64,000 nucleotides of DNA from Agrypnia vestita (taxonomy: Eukaryota; Arthropoda; Insecta; Trichoptera; Phryganeidae): assembly GCA_016648135.1 (NCBI GenBank), contig JADDOH010002580.1:1-64000 (forward strand), given 5' to 3'. The notes below the pieces were generated by a model. That model saw nothing but the letters and a program-made list of their open reading frames with translations. It was not told the DNA's origin and searched no databases. Below, piece by piece: positions 30,188 through 39,815 of the stretch. The position numbers and the translations under genes were made by a program. Numbering within the stretch: the stretch's first letter is position 1; each line of letters starts with the position of its first letter.

Positions 30188-30845
30188 GGGCTTGTTCAGA
30201 CACGCGAGAATCGTGCGATTGCAAATCGCGCTTTCTGAAACCGCAGATTTGTGTCATGTGTTCAGACAGCTGCGGTTAATAAGCGATTTGTGGGCGCGAA
30301 TAGCGTCAGTAATAAACTTCAGTTTGACAGCTCCGGTGCCGTTCTCCATCTTTGAATATCAGAGATAAATTCGCTCATTACTTGTGAACGACGGCCGTAT
30401 TTCATGGCAAGACACTCTGTCAATTCATTTTTTGTGAATAAATACGTACTTACCTAAAATACTTTTTTTTTACAACGTGTCTTCACCATTTACAAATATC
30501 TCCACAAACTCCTGCCAAGCTTGGTTCTTGACAACTTTGAGTAATCCTCACATTGAAGATCCCATATTGCAGGTCTTTTCTCCACTTCATCAATAAAAAG
30601 TTCAGTGTCAAAGCGATCCATAACGAGCTCACGCATGCTCCCGCAACGCAACTGAATGCTGAGGAAAGGCACCATAGGAATAGATTTGCGCGGGCGCCGC
30701 GCGATTCTATTTTCTAACGGTTGAGTGGCGGGCACCGCGCGGTTTGATTAACCGCGCAGTTACGACTGAACGATTACATACATACTCGCGCGGGTCCCAC
30801 GCGATTATGAAACTGCGCGGTTCCCGCTGTGTCTGAAAGTGCACT
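30188..30845 (-). mobile_element. Non-autonomous PIF/Harbinger-type element (658 bp)
   Basis: Flanked by TAA on both sides (30185-30187 and 30846-30848), the three-base duplication of Harbinger elements. The imperfect terminal inverted repeats share ttcagacac..cg.gaa.cg.gc and end in atcgcg. The interior carries palindromic GC-rich subterminal blocks and one MADF-like coding exon on the minus strand. The second Harbinger ORF (the DDE transposase) is absent. Confidence 0.75.
30470..30621 (-). pseudogene. MADF/Myb-like DNA-binding exon of the Harbinger
   Basis: From the ATG at 30621 the frame reads MDRFDTELFIDEVEKRPAIW, then DLQCEDYS. After one frameshift near 30537 it reads KVVKNQAWQEFVEIFVNGED to a stop at 30472-30470. 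F..LI..V..RP.LWD....DY......AW..I is the MADF pattern found in the accessory protein of Harbinger elements, which binds the element ends. AG/GTAAGT at about 30455-30448 may be a 5' splice site, which would bypass the stop. With the frameshift and no transposase it is probably dead. An upstream extension to 30735 has no support. Confidence 0.6.
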
Positions 30846-30849
30846 TAAC

Positions 30850-31430
30850 GATGGAAACGATTTATATAAATTTCAAACATAAAATTAATAATTATATTCT
30901 ACGTAAGTGCACCCCCACAAAAATTCTACTTACTTTAATTAATTCATTAACAATAAAACTGAGCCGAGGACACGAAACATGTAAGCAAAAAAATTAATCG
31001 TTTTCATGGTTTACTACCATTACTTAAGTCGGCAACGTTATTCGTATATTATAGATAACTAGATGAAAATATATGAAATCGAAACAGAGCAAAATAATTT
31101 ATTCCAAAGATTTGACTTTATTGTTTTTTTACGAACCGGAATATAGGGATTCACGATGCCCGCTTTTGCTGTGAAATCTGACAGAGAGAGGAGACCTTCG
31201 GTAATAGAGAGATAAAATAAATACATGATTTGAAAGTCAAAGTAAGGTTGTGTTACATTTAAGAAATTCTGTAACAAGAGTTTCTTTAGAATAGGTGTTT
31301 CCAAACCCACACTATTCCTATATTATATAGGTTGTTTGATGTCAACTTACGTTTCAAAGGAAAGAAATTCTAAATTTAATTTAAAGTCCAAAGGATTTTC
31401 TTAAGGTAGATAATTAGTTAAACATGATAT
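30850..31430. other. No recognised feature
   Basis: An 83-codon minus frame (31059-31310) has no domain and no second copy. Confidence 0.4.
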
Positions 31431-31434
31431 AGAA

Positions 31435-31770
31435 TTCTTATATTTATTTATTTATTATTCAACGCACTAGTGGACTTTTACAGTACAAAAAAATTAAAAG
31501 GAATTTTATATACCTTATATAAAACACGTTTTACAGTAAATAATTAAAAAATAATAATATAAATAAAACATATTTAAGATAAATGAACAATATAAATGTA
31601 ACAATATAAAATAATATAAAATGAACAATATTAAAAAATGAATAATAGAATTAATTAAATATATTGTTTACTTTATAAATACAGTAAGAAATACAAACTT
31701 TATTATATATTGTTATATTATACAACATCTTCAAAACATCAATATTTGCAGACAACTTATCAATAATACT
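31435..31770 (-). repeat. Probable LINE 3' tail (minus strand)
   Basis: It begins with (ATTT)n followed by caacgcactagtgg and AT-rich text, the mirror image of tails such as that ending 27715. No coding frame is attached. Confidence 0.35.
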
Positions 31771-31774
31771 AGCT

Positions 31775-31865
31775 GTTAAGCAATTGGCTACTAGGTTCTG
31801 CGGGCGGCTGTCTGGGCCGCTGTCCGGCCACTAATAGCCACTACGTGGCCATTGCTTTGTGCTTG
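31775..31865. repeat. GC-rich repeat family I, copy 2
   Basis: It shares gcgggcgg.t.tctgggccgctg and the flanking agcaattggcta..gcc text with 22105-22165, and ends with a hairpin (atggccac/gtggccat-like, 31826-31852). Confidence 0.55.
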
Positions 31866-32213
31866 ATTGTCGAAATTTTGATTTTTTTTTACGTAGTTGG
31901 GACAGCAGATATAGGACAAATCATTACGTCAATAGAAAATGGCCGAAACGTGAAATACTTACGCTGTGGCAGAAAGTGTTGTTAATTCGCTGCTACTTGG
32001 AAATAATTCTTTCACCTCCATTCCAACTAAAATAAAGGCTTTTCATAACTTTGTTGAGGCGATGGTAAAAATAGTGCTGGGTTCCATTTTTAAAAAAAAA
32101 AATTTCCTCGCGTCAGTGACGCTAAGATAAAAGATGGAATTTTTGTGGGTCTCTAGGTCTCTACATAAGAACTTTGATAAATGATGAACGATTTGAAGAA
32201 CTAACGAACTAAC

Positions 32214-32345
32214 CATCATACCGTTTCCCCACAGGGGTAGACAGAGAAGATAGAACTCCATATTTTTCCATCTTGGCACACCACTTTTGCTTCGGCTACA
32301 TTCATACATCTTCTCATGCAAACTCTACAGTTGTTGAGGCTTGTA
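32214..32345 (-). mobile_element. LINE 3' end, copy 2 (family of 26782-27005)
   Basis: The minus strand reads SLNNCRVCMRRCMNVAEAKV, VCQDGKIWSSIFSVYPCGET and a stop at 32218-32216. It is strongly similar to the plus-strand copy at 26872-26991. Confidence 0.7.
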
Positions 32346-32397
32346 ATTTTTTGTTTTAAAAAAAACAGAAACTAGTGTTTGTATCTATAATTGTTAG

Positions 32398-32824
32398 AGA
32401 ACACTTTGTTTAAAACCACTATTTATTGAATAATCAACATGTTTCGGGGAAAATGTTCCCTTTTTAAATTTGTTTTCATATTAGTTCGTTATTGGATTTT
32501 CTACTCCCTTATATTTTTGTTTTTCCTTATTTTGCCTACCTTCCAATTTTAATTTTCGTATACCTACTTAATGTATACCTTTACGAAGGAAGTATTTATT
32601 ATTCAAAAAACATTGGTTTTAAACAAACTGTTTCTCTTTATTAATAATAATTTATAATTTATAAAAATAAACTTTGTTTACACCACTTTTTTATTTTTAT
32701 AAATTATAATTATAAATTATAATTATAATTATAAAGTTTATTTCTATAAATTGTAATTATCATGTCGCCACAAAATAATTTTGCTGTGTTTGAAGAAGAA
32801 GAATACACATTTATTAAAAAATAA
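32398..32824 (+). mobile_element. PLE lineage C relic plus ORF start
   Basis: The left part (32405-32465) is a minus-strand terminal repeat with a hammerhead remnant. The right part (about 32665-32760) has actttgtttacaccactt and ataaagtttatttctataaa text of the same lineage. It leads into the ATG at 32762, MSPQNNFAVFEEEEYTFIKK, with a stop at 32822-32824. The first eleven residues match 16889 and 50664. The roughly 200 bp between the parts are unrelated AT-rich DNA. Confidence 0.6.
32437..32465 (-). ncRNA. Hammerhead-like remnant
   Basis: Helix II (GGGAA/TTCCC) and GAAACATGTTG are present, but the CTGANGA half is lost. Confidence 0.35.
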
Positions 32825-32829
32825 ATATA

Positions 32830-33612
32830 AAATTGCAGACCAGTATTATTAATTTTATTTTTGTCACCTAATTAAATCATCTAGTGAGTCTGAAATGAAT
32901 GAAAACCAGAGTATATATAGGTATATACACTATTTAATTTGTTTAAGTTATACATAGTTATATTTTCATACTGTTTGTTGAACGATATGAAAATGTTTAT
33001 TTGCATCATTGTGTATTGAATTAAAGTTTCCACATTAAAGTTCGTTTAGTATCTCATGTCGAAGTTCTAAAAACACTTTAAAAAAAATGCTTTTGCACTT
33101 CAACGAAAATGGATTGGGATTATTTAATTCCGCAAAGTTTTCTCGGAATTTAATGTTTTCTACAGTAAACTGGTAATTTTTCAGGCTTAAAAGAAAATAT
33201 AAATATAAAAGAAGATGTTAACGGGAATTTATATATAAGCCTTCTTTAATATTCAGACCTTAATGGGTTTACGTATGGGTAGACTCACTTAAAAAAATTT
33301 ATTCGAAAATTCAATAAAAATTTTCATGTTACATACCAACGGAAATGAAATATTTGTATTTATTTATCCATTACATTGCGGGAAAATATGGTTATCTAAA
33401 TATTGAATTTTTTTTTTATTATTGAATAAATAAATCCAAATATAAAACTTAACCAAGCTTGAAAAAGACAGAAAAGAAAACTCGTTAGAACGAAAACTAT
33501 CTAACTAACAAGAATATTATCATCATAGAAAAAAAATACAAATAGTAATGGGTGCATCATATTTCAAGACATCTCTGATAAAATCTATGGACCAAGAAAA
33601 TTCTCGATATGC
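32830..33612. other. AT-rich DNA, no recognised feature
   Basis: Nothing supportable was seen. Confidence 0.45.
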
Positions 33613-33619
33613 ATGAAGG

Positions 33620-34476
33620 TACTGATACTCATGCTTATTAGTGGCATGCTCATTAGCATGCCACTAATAAGCATGCTATAACAACTGTTCACACTTGCTC
33701 ATTATCAGCATGCTTATTTTAAGCATGCTCAAAGCTAACAATCAAACACACATGCTTATTAGTGGCATGCTCTTGTCATATAATAGAGGGGAACTCTATT
33801 TCAAAATTGAAACATTGCACACTGAAATAGGAAATTCAAGTGAACCAATAAATCAAAACAGTTCTTGGGTTTAATCTAACACACATGCTTGTTACTGGCA
33901 TGCTCTTGTCATAGAATAGAGACGCTCTTGTTCAAAATGGAAACTGAAAACTGAAATATAAAATTCAAGTGAAGCAATAATAAATCAAAATAGTTCCCGA
34001 GTTTCCATCCGCACACTTTTGGTTTTAGTTTTTTTAATTTTTACTGTAAGATTTGAATCATTCGTGTCTTTTAATAAAGTTTCATAAACTTTATTTCTTG
34101 CTATATCATTTTTACATAGCGGTGACCGAGTATTCCACAGACATTCGTGATTCTTTTAATAAGTCACGAAAAGTAATGTTTTATCATCTCCCCAGTGCGC
34201 CGTTTTGTTTGTTGTTTCACGTGTCGCAGACTGAGGAGATCGCAAGCCGACCGAAACCGACTAGCCGCAAATGGCGCGAATGCTGGATGACATAAGCACG
34301 CTCATAATAAGCAAGCCTGTTCACACATGCTCCAAAGATACCCCTTCTCATGGTGGATGACAGTGGCATGCTCATAACTAGCAATGTGCGTACACACATG
34401 CCACTAATAAGCAAGGGCTAAAGAAGGTCGATACTGCGCATGCTCGCGTGCCACTAATAAGCATGTGTATCAGTAG
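33620..34476. mobile_element. 857 bp element with multiple subterminal repeats
   Basis: The ends tactgatac.catgcttatt are inverted copies (33620-33639 and 34457-34476). The 20-mer catgcttattagtggcatgc, or variants, occurs at 33630, 33654 (reversed), 33751, 33884, 34362 (partial), 34397 (reversed) and 34448 (reversed). A unit of about 133 bp is tandemly duplicated (33748-33880 and 33881-34015). No transposase frame is present. Many subterminal copies of one motif suggest transposase-binding sites of a non-autonomous DNA transposon. The superfamily is not determined, and the small frames at 34053-34569 are not convincing. Confidence 0.6.
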
Positions 34477-34564
34477 CTTGAGGCAAAAAATATACAAGCC
34501 CCGCAATAGGAAGATCACGTGACCATCCCCCTCAATAATTTCCATACGAGTAGGATCTATATGT

Positions 34565-34580
34565 CTCAATATAATATATA

Positions 34581-34620
<40 letters not shown>
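34565..34620. repeat. (TA)n microsatellite
   Basis: An almost pure TA run. Confidence 0.95.
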
Positions 34621-34621
34621 C

Positions 34622-35400
34622 CATATATATTTATAATGTATGATTTGATTTCATACACAATGAGTGTTTGGTGGAAAAATTATTTAAATTTTATGTTAAC
34701 GAATAATTTAATATTCAATTTTTCCATTAGGTGCATTTTTAATATTTTGCAGGCTTAATATTTTCAAAATAAACGTTTAAAATTATTGAGGACGGAAACA
34801 TGCCATTACAAATTAATTTGAAAGAAATATACTCTTTATTCGTCGGTTTAGGTAGTTAGTATGTTTTTATTGTATCAAAACAACAAGACGCTCCGTGGTC
34901 CCGTAGATATTTAGCGAGGAAGAAAATTTAAAATAAATTGTTTTTCAGGGAAGTCAGGAATAAAACATTTGTTTCTGCTTGAAAGATAAGCTTTTTGGTG
35001 AATTGGTTTGTTTTCTTTCTTTGTTTATACAAGACATCAGTTAAATTGTTAAGTACTACATAAATCTAACATAAAATGAAATATCCTTAAATTAGGAATT
35101 AGCACATTAACATACGCTTGGTTTTACAGAAACGGTATTGACACGAGCCTCTATTTTGGATGTTAGATATTAATGACCGTCTAGGATGCTAAAACATCGC
35201 TTTATCCAAGGAATACGGATTCAATTCTTTCCAGGGGTAAATTAAAAAAAAAAAGTATTTTAGATCCGGCATGAATATTGTGATTGGTTTTTGGTAATAA
35301 GCAAAAAAATTTTTTTTTATACATATGGAAATAAAAACGCTTGTTTTTTAAGTTCTACCTTTTGAATTTTTTGAGACGCGTTTCGCCTTATGGCCTTATC
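34622..35400. other. AT-rich DNA, no recognised feature
   Basis: Nothing supportable was seen. Confidence 0.45.
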
Positions 35401-35405
35401 AATCT

Positions 35406-35875
35406 ATACAGGGTTATTTGGAAAACATTAATAATCTCGCAGTACTATATTCTTGCCTTGATTATGAGTCGAAAACGTTCATGTTATAATAACCTAATAT
35501 CAATAGTTATGGAGATATGAGACGTCAAAGTTTGCATTTTTTTTTTTCTATATTACTGGATTATTTTTTGTAAAACGTTGGACTATCGTTACAGTTACTC
35601 ACACCAAGTATGAAAAATTCATTCCCTTTATACAAGTCAAATAAAATAATAAAAACCTTCAAATTCCAATTGGAAAACATTTCGTGGTTTTAATTATTTT
35701 ATTTAACTTTTTTGAAACGAATGACTTTTTAGTAAAAAAATATGTCAGTAATATTGAAAAAAATGCCAACTTTGATATCGCGTATCTCCATAACTATTGA
35801 TATTAGGTCATGATAGCTTGAACATTTTTGACTCATAATCAAGGCAGGAATGTAGTCTTGCGAGGTTTGAAAAGT
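35406..35875. repeat. MITE family F, nearly complete copy
   Basis: The left arm starts atacagggttatttggaaaa. The right arm carries gatattaggtcatgatagct and actcataatcaaggcaggaa. The extreme right terminus (gttattaatgttttccaaa) is replaced by unrelated sequence after gcgaggttt. Confidence 0.8.
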
Positions 35876-36132
35876 TTTTCACATAAATACAACTTGTTGA
35901 ATGTTAAATATTTAAATTGATAATGCCCTCATGCGGCAATGGCGTCTCAGAAAATTATAAAGGTAGAACTTCAAAAACAAATGTTTTTATTTTCATATGT
36001 GTGATAATGGAGTTCTATAAACTCACATCTGAAACAATCTTTTTTTTTAAATGTCCATAGGTTTTCACCGCCCTTCAGAATCTTCTGTTTATAGTTTACT
36101 GGGATTCTCTGCCGTGTATATGTGACCTCTCT

Positions 36133-36174
36133 TGCAGACATTTCGGATCCCATTGCAGGGTCAATCATCAGGGC
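36133..36174 (-). ncRNA. Hammerhead motif, PLE lineage A (left)
   Basis: CTGATGA (36171-36165), helix II with a weakened GACCC/GGGATCC stem, then GAAATGTC. The usual GAAAC is changed to GAAAT, so helix III is weakened. Confidence 0.55.
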
Positions 36175-36213
36175 TGATGTCAGTGGCTGCAATGGGATCC
36201 GAAACGTCGCCCA
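36172..36213 (+). ncRNA. Hammerhead motif, PLE lineage A (right)
   Basis: CTGATGT (36174-36180, last core A changed to T), damaged helix II, GAAACGTC intact. Probably inactive. Confidence 0.5.
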
Positions 36214-36652
36214 GAGAGGTCACGTATACACGGCAGAATATCCCAGAAAACTATACACATATATATTTTTTTAAACTTATATTAGCATACACTTAATATG
36301 AGTCACATCAATATTAAAAGTCTTTTTATTAACACAACTAAACGCATATACTATACAGATGGGACAAACTTACTTTTATTAGATGCTATATGAGTGTCTT
36401 TACATAAAGACCAATAAACACATATTAGAAATCAAAACAGAGGCAGAAACTTAATGAAAAACTGTATATTGATTAAAATAATTACCTTTACACTCTGCCA
36501 CTCTTTCCCAACGACACACAAGGTGCTGAATTTTGTTTTAATAGAACATTGTGCCTTTAGAAGCAAAGAATCTAATAACTTTCGGTTCAATCTCCTCTTT
36601 ATTGTGAAATTGTGATTATCTAGCGCCAAGAAAAGGTGACAATCGATTAGAA

Positions 36653-37419
36653 CAGTGGTTCCCAAAGTTGACAGGACCGGGACCCACCAAAAAAAAATTA
36701 ATTTTCGGGGCCCACCTCCTACTCACATTTTCACAATTCATATTGTAACCATACGAAAGACTACAATTAAGAAAAAAAGAAAAACCTCCGAATATAATCG
36801 AAATTTAATTACAAAAAACGTTAATATGTGATATTTTAATGGATGGTTGAATTTGTTGCCTTTTTTTGTCATAACAGCATTAGCTTTGACTTTAATTTTA
36901 TTCACTTTTAATCGCAGCGAATTCGATACGTCCAATTTCTATCTGTATTTAGCCTTAATATAAACCATGGCAGAAAATTCCACTTCACATGAGGTAGTGA
37001 AGGAGAGGAGAAAATTCATCGCTTTGTCAAACAAGCTAGGATAAGTGTCAGCAACTGAAAGCCATAATTTTGCTAATTGCTTGCGATTAAAAGTACTTTT
37101 CAGCGATGTATCTTCTGATAAATTAATAAGCTCTTTTGACATTTCAGTCGGTATGTTGTCTTAAAAAAGGATTTTAAATCCAGTTTATCCTGTTGAACTT
37201 TTTCATCTCTTCTTCAAAGTTAGCGTTAAAGTTATTTTTCAGCTCTGTTAAATGGGTGAAAATTTCAGACAGTACATTGATATCTGGATACACTTCGTTA
37301 TCTATAATAAATACTACACGACCCGGATGAGACGTCTTGCGTGGTGTTGTGATTGCAACCCACCTAATATCCGCTCACGACCCACCAGTGGGTCGCGACC
37401 CATAGTTTGGGAAACACTG
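36653..37419 (-). mobile_element. Non-autonomous hAT (ZBED/SCAND3-like), copy 2
   Basis: The termini CAGTGGTTCCCAAAGTTGAC (36653) and agtttgggaaacactg (ends 37419) are inverted. The 8 bp duplication gattagaa is perfect (36645-36652 and 37420-37427). Orientation is opposite to copy 1 at 25585-26331. Length, deletion and a shared internal stop show that both descend from one defective progenitor. Confidence 0.93.
36895..37265 (-). pseudogene. hAT transposase C-terminal fragment, copy 2
   Basis: The minus strand reads NFNANFEEEMKKFNRINWI, a stop at the same place as in copy 1, then NIPTEMSKELINLSEDTSLK, STFNRKQLAKLWLSVADTYP, SLFDKAMNFLL and CEVEFSAMVYIKAKYR. It then stops at 36941-36939. The catalytic core is deleted. 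Confidence 0.88.
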
Positions 37420-37429
37420 GATTAGAAGA

Positions 37430-37865
37430 ATGTTGGTATATTGAGGGTGAGGTAGAATTTCCCATTCCAACGTACGATATTTTTCTCGGGTGTGTCTTGC
37501 AGTACGGAGCCCTGCAAAAATAGCACTTTATTACGATTAAATAATTCTTGCTGTTTCTGAAGTAATGAAAAGTTTACCGAATTTGTGCTCACTTATAAGT
37601 CCACACGTATGAAAATAAGGTACACTTGTTTTATTGTTTTACTTTCTTTTACTTACTTAATTTTTGTTTTCTTTATTTTTTTTTATCAATTGAGAATGCC
37701 TTCATAAGACGAAATGCAAAAATTAAGCGAGTAGAACTAAAATACATGTGTGTTTTTATTTTCAAATGTGTGATTACTTAACGAGTAACGAGATACGTTA
37801 CTTTTTTTCATTTTATTCTTTTTTAACTTTTTATCATTTTTTTTCAATTTTTTTTTAAACCACTT
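37430..37865. other. No recognised feature
   Basis: AT-rich DNA; nothing supportable. Confidence 0.45.
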
Positions 37866-37916
37866 CAATTTAAACAGAATGTTAGTAAACTTAGTAAAAA
37901 CCACTACCAGATTTAC

Positions 37917-37958
37917 GGTCTACCGGTTTCGAGACGTACCCGTCTCTTTGTCAGGACC
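37917..37958 (-). ncRNA. Hammerhead motif, PLE lineage B (left, one core change)
   Basis: GGTC, CTGACAA (37954-37948), extra A, helix II GAGACG/CGTCTC with a GGTA loop, GAAACCGGTA, GACC. Identical to the right-arm motif except that the core G of CUGANGA is A, a change expected to abolish cleavage. Confidence 0.75.
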
Positions 37959-38105
37959 AACACTACACTACTACATTCACAACACTGAGTTGTTCAGTAG
38001 TTCAATTTCTCTGACAAGACTAACACGCATGTGAACAAAAGTGGTGATAGTTTTACAATACTACGGTTCGGGTGTATAGTGTTGTGAATGTAGTAGTGTA
38101 GTGTT

Positions 38106-38147
38106 GGTCCTGACGAAGAGACGGGTACGTCTCGAAACCGGTAGACC
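38106..38147 (+). ncRNA. Hammerhead ribozyme, PLE lineage B (most complete in window)
   Basis: Helix I GGTC (38106-38109) pairs perfectly with GACC (38144-38147). The core is CTGACGA (38110-38116). After one extra A, helix II GAGACG (38118-38123) pairs perfectly with CGTCTC (38128-38133) through a GGTA loop. GAAA (38134-38137) follows. Helix III is the self-complementary ACCGGT (38137-38142), which cannot fold alone but would pair between two ribozymes. The predicted cleavage site is after GTA (38141-38143). All conserved core bases except the inserted A fit a type I hammerhead. PLEs are known carriers. Activity is untested. Confidence 0.85.
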
Positions 38148-38254
38148 GTAAATCTGGTAGTGGTTTTTACTAAGTTTACTAACATTCTGTTATTATGTCT
38201 AACCACAAAGTTAATGCTTTAAATATTAATAATATTAACAATTTCACTTGAATT

Positions 38255-38980
38255 TTTTTATTCGCTTGAAAATTTTAAAAATGCACATTGCACGGATTTG
38301 TTTACAATTATCATCTACAATCCATTTATTAAATAAATAATACCTATGTAAAAATGTTTCAATAGATGAAAAATTCCTTGCCTTGCTGAGTAAACGGCAT
38401 ACTGTGCCTGATGAGACGGCATAATAACTACACGAAACAAACAATTATTTACGGTTTACACCCTCAGTAATGTTCTTTTAACAAAAACAAAATTAAGAAA
38501 AGTTAATCAAGGATCGTAATTACTTTTACCTAGATATATCTAGCTGGTTCGCGCTCGTAGATATGGTAACCCTCACAAGCCATTCATTCATTTGAACAGT
38601 GAACCGTATTATGCGCGAAGCGTCCATAACGGCCCAGCACGTTCGCCGCGTAGTTGGTATTATTTTAATGCTTAACGCAGCCTCCTGCGACTTGTAAAGT
38701 TGGCTGCCCAAATACATCACTTTCCGAGCGTCTTTATTTAGAAAAATTTAAACAATAATATAAGAAAGTCAATAAATTAAGAACAATAAAATAACTATAT
38801 TGAAGATACATGTATGAATACAGGTCATTGGTAGAAAACATTGAACAACGCAATAGCGTAAATATGAAAATACAAAGAAAAGAACAGTAGATTATAATGA
38901 AGAAAAAAAGCTCAATTGAATGAGTAATTTTAGAGATACATTGAGTTAGAAAATTAATGTACAAACTGAATTAGCATCAC
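38255..38980. other. No recognised feature
   Basis: A GC-richer patch at 38540-38715 holds a 64-codon minus frame (38526-38720) without a domain or second copy. Confidence 0.4.
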
Positions 38981-38984
38981 GCCA

Positions 38985-39065
38985 AGCGTAGGCAGGGTGC
39001 ATAAAACGCCACACTCTTCCATTTTGGCTCACCGCTCTTGCCTCTTCCTATTCCTCCAGGTGTAT
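38985..39065 (-). mobile_element. LINE 3' end fragment (family of 26782-27005)
   Basis: The minus strand reads EARAVSQNGRVWR-like text, matching EARVVCQDRRVWR of the other two copies. Short and decayed. Confidence 0.45.
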
Positions 39066-39218
39066 CTGAAAATTGAAGCATGATATGGTCAACATTTAAT
39101 TTGGAAAGAAAGCGAAATAAATAGGAACCCTAAAAATGTCCTTAGGTTTTCACGGCCATTCAGAATCTTCTGTGTATAGTTTTCTGGGAAATTCTGCCGT
39201 ATATATGTGACCTCTCTA

Positions 39219-39260
39219 TTTAACGTTTCGGATCCCATTGCAGGGTCCATCATCAGGGCT
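39219..39260 (-). ncRNA. Hammerhead motif, PLE lineage A
   Basis: CTGATGA (39256-39250), helix II GGACCC/GGGATCC, GAAACGTT. The cleavage triplet is GTT and helix I is poor. Confidence 0.6.
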
Positions 39261-39486
39261 GATGTGATGAGTGTTTGTTGAAGTGTAGGTTAAGTATTGC
39301 CTTGCAATACCGTACCGAAGTCAGGGTGTCTCCAAGTTTGTGTTATGTTAAGTACTGGATTACAGTACAGTGTGGAATGCAGGGTGTGTGTATCTTGATG
39401 TAGTGTGTTGTGTATCTACTAACGGATATCGGACTGTGCGGATCGTCGATTTGATTTCTCCTACGGCGCTCGATACCACGAGGTTT

Positions 39487-39775
39487 TTAACTTAAGACCG
39501 TCATCCTATTAATGTTTACTGGGTGCTTGTATATTTCAATGGCTTCTTTGACCAGGCACGTGTGGTGACTTTTGGGCTTACCTAGGATTTTTGGCTCAAA
39601 TGAAAAATGGTGGCCCGTATCTAGAAAGTGCTCAGCCAATGCCGATTTTTCTGGGTGACCGAGTTTGCATGCTCTTTTATGCTCATCAACCCTCTTTGAA
39701 TTCGTATGTGCTGTTTGTCCCACATACACTTTGTCGCAATTTTGACAGTTGAGCCTATAAACACCGTCGGTCCAG
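39487..39775 (-). pseudogene. PLE GIY-YIG endonuclease fragment
   Basis: The minus strand reads TDGVYRLNCQNCDKVYVGQT, then EHKRACKLGHPEKSALAEHF, LDTGHHFSFEPKILGKPKSH and EAIEIYKHPVNINR. After that the frame is lost near the GMTVL stretch. GVY and YVG are the GIY-YIG signature; the R, H and E positions of the domain appear retained. It is about 80 percent identical by eye to the copy at 3405-4050. Upstream reverse transcriptase is absent. Confidence 0.82.
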
Positions 39776-39815
39776 CGAAGGATCGGGATCCCCTTGAGAC
39801 CGATAATTACTTAAT

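Larger units (their letters stand above)
36055..36270. mobile_element. PLE lineage A terminal repeats, head-to-head pair
   Basis: Left arm (minus) and right arm (plus) share tgtgacctctct/agagaggtca, gccgtgtata/tatacacggc and ggatcccattgcag/ctgcaatgggatcc. Both contain hammerhead motifs, separated by only a few bases. No coding sequence remains. Confidence 0.7.
37870..38251 (+). mobile_element. PLE lineage B: inverted terminal repeats plus ORF start (best copy)
   Basis: Arms at about 37884-37990 and 38078-38187 are nearly perfect inverted copies of about 105 bp. They run from acagaatgttagtaaactta through the hammerhead to ctacattcacaacact. Each carries a hammerhead motif pointing outward. Just after the right arm, the ATG at 38195 opens MSNHKVNALNINNINNFT, ending 38251. 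The high identity of the arms points to a recent event. No reverse transcriptase or endonuclease sequence is attached, so this is a terminal unit without a body. Confidence 0.75.
39140..39815 (-). mobile_element. PLE lineage A, copy 3 (GIY-YIG plus terminal repeat)
   Basis: The terminal repeat (39140-39440) with a hammerhead at 39219-39260 follows a minus-strand endonuclease frame. The copy is truncated upstream. At the truncation point about 40 bp of the preceding coding sequence appear in inverted orientation (39773-39812). Confidence 0.8.

Noticed and set aside
34565..34620. TA-rich run as replication origin or promoter
   Set aside because: A plain dinucleotide microsatellite with no supporting structure.
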